Part shown: piece by piece, positions 20,061 to 22,618 of the stretch
Layout of the letters: each line of letters starts with the position of its first letter
Numbering within the stretch: position 1 is the stretch's first letter
Assembly: GCA_016098155.1 (NCBI GenBank)
Contig: JAAAJB010000562.1
Location: forward strand, 1 to 22,618
DNA: 22,618 nucleotides
Reading direction: 5' to 3'
DNA from: Actinomortierella ambigua
Taxonomy: Eukaryota > Mortierellomycota > Mortierellomycetes > Mortierellales > Mortierellaceae
Position numbers and translations under genes: made by a program
The notes under the pieces: generated by a model
What the model saw: only the letters and a program-made list of their open reading frames with translations
Database searches by the model: none
Told to the model about the DNA's origin: nothing

Positions 20061-22618
20061 ATGCATGCAGAAGACGCCACATCCCAAACACCCTCGGGGA
20101 CAAGCTCCCGGCGACCCTTTCAAAAATCATCACACTCCTTACACTCGTCTTCCTCCTCACACAATGTCACCACGATCCCCATGTCGTCGCTCAACAAAGA
20201 CTCGCTCAAACATGATGCTTTACCACCTCCAGTCGACTTCTCGCAGGCATCGCCTAGTCTCCGATTGCAACTGCGGGGCCTGGCTCGCAAAACCCTTTCA
20301 TATCATCGCCGCCAGTACAAGACCAATATTTGCTGTCTGGTGGTTTGGCCCATCCTCATTGTCGTCGCTGCCTTCGCACTCTCATTGACGGGTGGATCCC
20401 GAACCTTCTTCCCCGATATCGACCTTCGCTACTGCGTCAACGAGGCTGACGTCTTCAACGATATCCAGTTCGATCCGTTGAACCCTAAAAGGGATGGCCA
20501 TACCTCTCGCTTTATCAAGCTCGTCGACAACAAGATCAACGCCGCATGGTTTCCCGAAGAGTTCGTCGCTAACTACCCTCGTGCTCTACCATGCATCAGA
20601 TGGTTTGGCGACTACGTTCCTGTCAAACATCCATATGAAAACTCTACTCTCCCTTTTCAGAAAGAACCACATGCGTAAGTGTTGAGCCAGTTCTTAGGCA
20701 CCATAACACGACATACGAGCTCCCAAGAGATGTAGAGCTCAGTACGCATTCTAATCTCGCTTTCTCTCTTTCTCTTGTTCTTCGTTGCTTAGTCGGTACA
20801 CGCCATCTCCGGCTGGCACGTGGTTCGACCTCAATGCAGTTCTTACGAAAAATCCGGCATTGCCAGTAGACGACGGACCAAATGTTGAAAATGACAAGAG
20901 TACGCTTGGCCGCACTTACGTAGGATTTAAGGCGGTCGAGCAAAATGTGTTCGTTTCTTATCCGGAAGGTCTCAAGAATGCTGTCGGTCAGTTCCCCAAC
21001 GTTACCCTGAACTTCACCACGCCAGCCGCTGCCATCTGGCCCCCAACAGACCCTTCGATTGTGTACGTGGCCCCCAACAACACAGCCTCCACGCTACTCG
21101 GAAACGTTCCAGTTCGCTACGCAAACGATTTTAGATCCATGGGAACTGGAACAGATAGATCTGAGAGTGGTGTATTCAGAACCTCCAGATTTCTTCACCA
21201 GCCTGACGCTGCAGCAATGGACAAGATCATTCTCGAGATGGTGACACGCCATCTCGCTCCACCTCAATACTCGCTACGTCCAGGTGCACCTCAGCCTCCT
21301 CCGACCCCAATAGAATTCCAAGGAGACGAACCCTTTGGCGGTCTATTCATCGACTCTGTCGATATGGATCAAATGCGTCTCAAGATGACAATGCAGATGG
21401 CCATGACACCCTCCAAAACGCGCTCACTCGGATACACTCCCAGCAACAGCCAGTATGCCGGCTTGCGACAAATGATTACGATGAGCCAGATGACTTCATC
21501 GTTGATGAAGCACAAGTTTGGCACCAACTTCACCATTACACAAGGTCTTCGAATCATGCCATATGTCTGGAGCGCCAAAGTCGTGCCCAACACGGGGTTG
21601 AACCAAATTTGCGCCGCCCTCTTTCCTTATGGCCTTGCCTTCTTGCTGCCCACTATCGTCTGGTTGCTCGTCCAGGAGAAGGAGGATCGTCACCGTATGA
21701 TGATGGCCATGGTAAGTTGTCTTTTTTTCGAGTTCATCGCAACATGCTGCCTATGTATATGGTCTTTTCATCCGCTTGTCCCTCACACGATATCCCACCT
21801 TTATTTTACGCCTTGTCATATAGAACGGCCTGCGTGGATTTCCTTACTATCTGGCTCATTACATCGAGTTTATGTGCATGCAGCTCACCATGTGCCTGTT
21901 CTTTGCACTTGCTGCCTTGGCCATCGAGTCTGAGTTTATCTGGCGCACAAACCCAGGTTTCCTGATCGTCATGTTCGTAGTCTGGGCTCATACTCAGACA
22001 ACATTTGCCTTCTTCATCGCCTCGTTCTTCAGTCGAGCACGCAAGGCCAGTCTGATGGTGTACTTCTTCGTGGCCCTCTCGTGTATCGCTGGCTCCTTGA
22101 CGGATGTCATCTTCAAGGAAGCTGTTCCTGTGGGATGGTCAATCCATCCTCTGTTCGCATTCTTCCGAATTATTCAAATCGGCATCATGCAGGCCTCGCT
22201 GATTAATGGTCTGCTTCCGCTGTCGTTCCGTGACATCACGCCTGGCACCGCTGTGTTCAACAGCATTATGATCATGTTGGGCGAGAGTGTGATCTTTATG
22301 ATCCTCACTGGGTATGATTTAGCATCCCCCTTTTTCTTCATTACGTCTTTTCCAAGCATTTCTCTTTGAAAATTAAGTCCGCTCATCTCGAATCTACTCT
22401 CTTTTCTCCAATTCTAGCTACATCGATGCTGTTCTTCCCTCCGAGTATGGTGTGACCCGTCCATGGCACTTCCCCATCACCATGTGGTTCAAGTCGTCTG
22501 CGTCCACCGCTGCCTATGATCCCGAAGCGATTGCCTTGGCCAACCAAGCCAACCAAGCCAAGCATCTCCAAGGTGCCTACGACGTCCAGCGGATTCTCGT
22601 CGGCGCCGACAACGACGT
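20061..22618 (+). CDS. ABCA-type ABC transporter, N-terminal half (3' end outside window)
   Basis: Four exons are visible: 20061-20674, 20793-21711, 21824-22311 and 22418 to the window end; about 740 residues. A Ser-rich cytosolic N-terminus precedes TM1 (about 90-109, CCLVVWPILIVVAAF). A large extracytoplasmic loop follows, then the ABC-2 membrane block: FPYGLAFLLPTIVWLLVQEK, then EDRHRMMMAMNGLRG (the coupling-helix region typical of ABCA proteins) and further helices through VIFMILTG. YIDAVLPSEYGVTRPWHF matches the segment just before the first nucleotide-binding domain in ABCA proteins, and the Walker motifs must lie beyond the window. Such transporters usually move lipids, but the substrate here is unknown. 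The ATG at 20061 is the first in this frame; the frame stays open upstream through the 7-nt repeat but contains no ATG there. Confidence 0.9.

Noticed and set aside
19820..20123. Minus-strand Arg/Lys/Glu/Gly-rich open frames
   Set aside because: They are translations of the 7-nt repeat on the opposite strand, not genes.

Overview
The window looks like nuclear DNA of an early-diverging fungus, most likely Mortierella-like. That is an inference from dense short GT-AG introns (about 97 to 330 nt), CT-rich leaders, a long Sel1-repeat protein, secreted M14 carboxypeptidases and an MscL-type channel. No tRNA, rRNA, transposon or CRISPR array could be supported. I resolved eight protein genes exon by exon; all 28 introns used in the models are GT-AG and every completed model closes in frame.

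Layout, left to right: the 3' part of a Sel1-repeat gene (+, to 1994); 2 kb without a recognisable gene; a seven-exon large-conductance mechanosensitive channel gene with a C-terminal Cys4 motif (+, 4065-6038); a convergent seven-exon secreted zinc carboxypeptidase (-, 8529-6550); 3 kb without a recognisable gene; a second, paralogous six-exon carboxypeptidase (-, 13452-11508); inosine triphosphate pyrophosphatase (-, 15327-13923, seven exons, one of 12 nt); a head-to-head, CT-rich intergenic region; an RS/RD-domain plus RRM protein that resembles metazoan NELF-E in architecture and at both ends (+, 16048-18317); the very short gene for OST4, a 37-residue subunit of oligosaccharyltransferase (-, 18803-18690); a divergent promoter region containing fifteen copies of a 7-nt repeat; and the 5' part of an ABCA-type ABC transporter (+, 20061 to beyond the end).

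The genes do not form one pathway. The two carboxypeptidases are a same-strand duplicate pair with an intact catalytic set and A-type (hydrophobic) pocket residues, consistent with extracellular protein digestion. ITPA is nucleotide-pool housekeeping, OST4 is N-glycosylation, and MscL and ABCA are membrane proteins. The most notable points are the NELF-E-like protein (NELF is classically considered absent from yeasts), the microexons (12, 15, 17 and 23 nt) that fall on functional motifs, the different intron sets of the two carboxypeptidases, and the easily missed OST4 gene.
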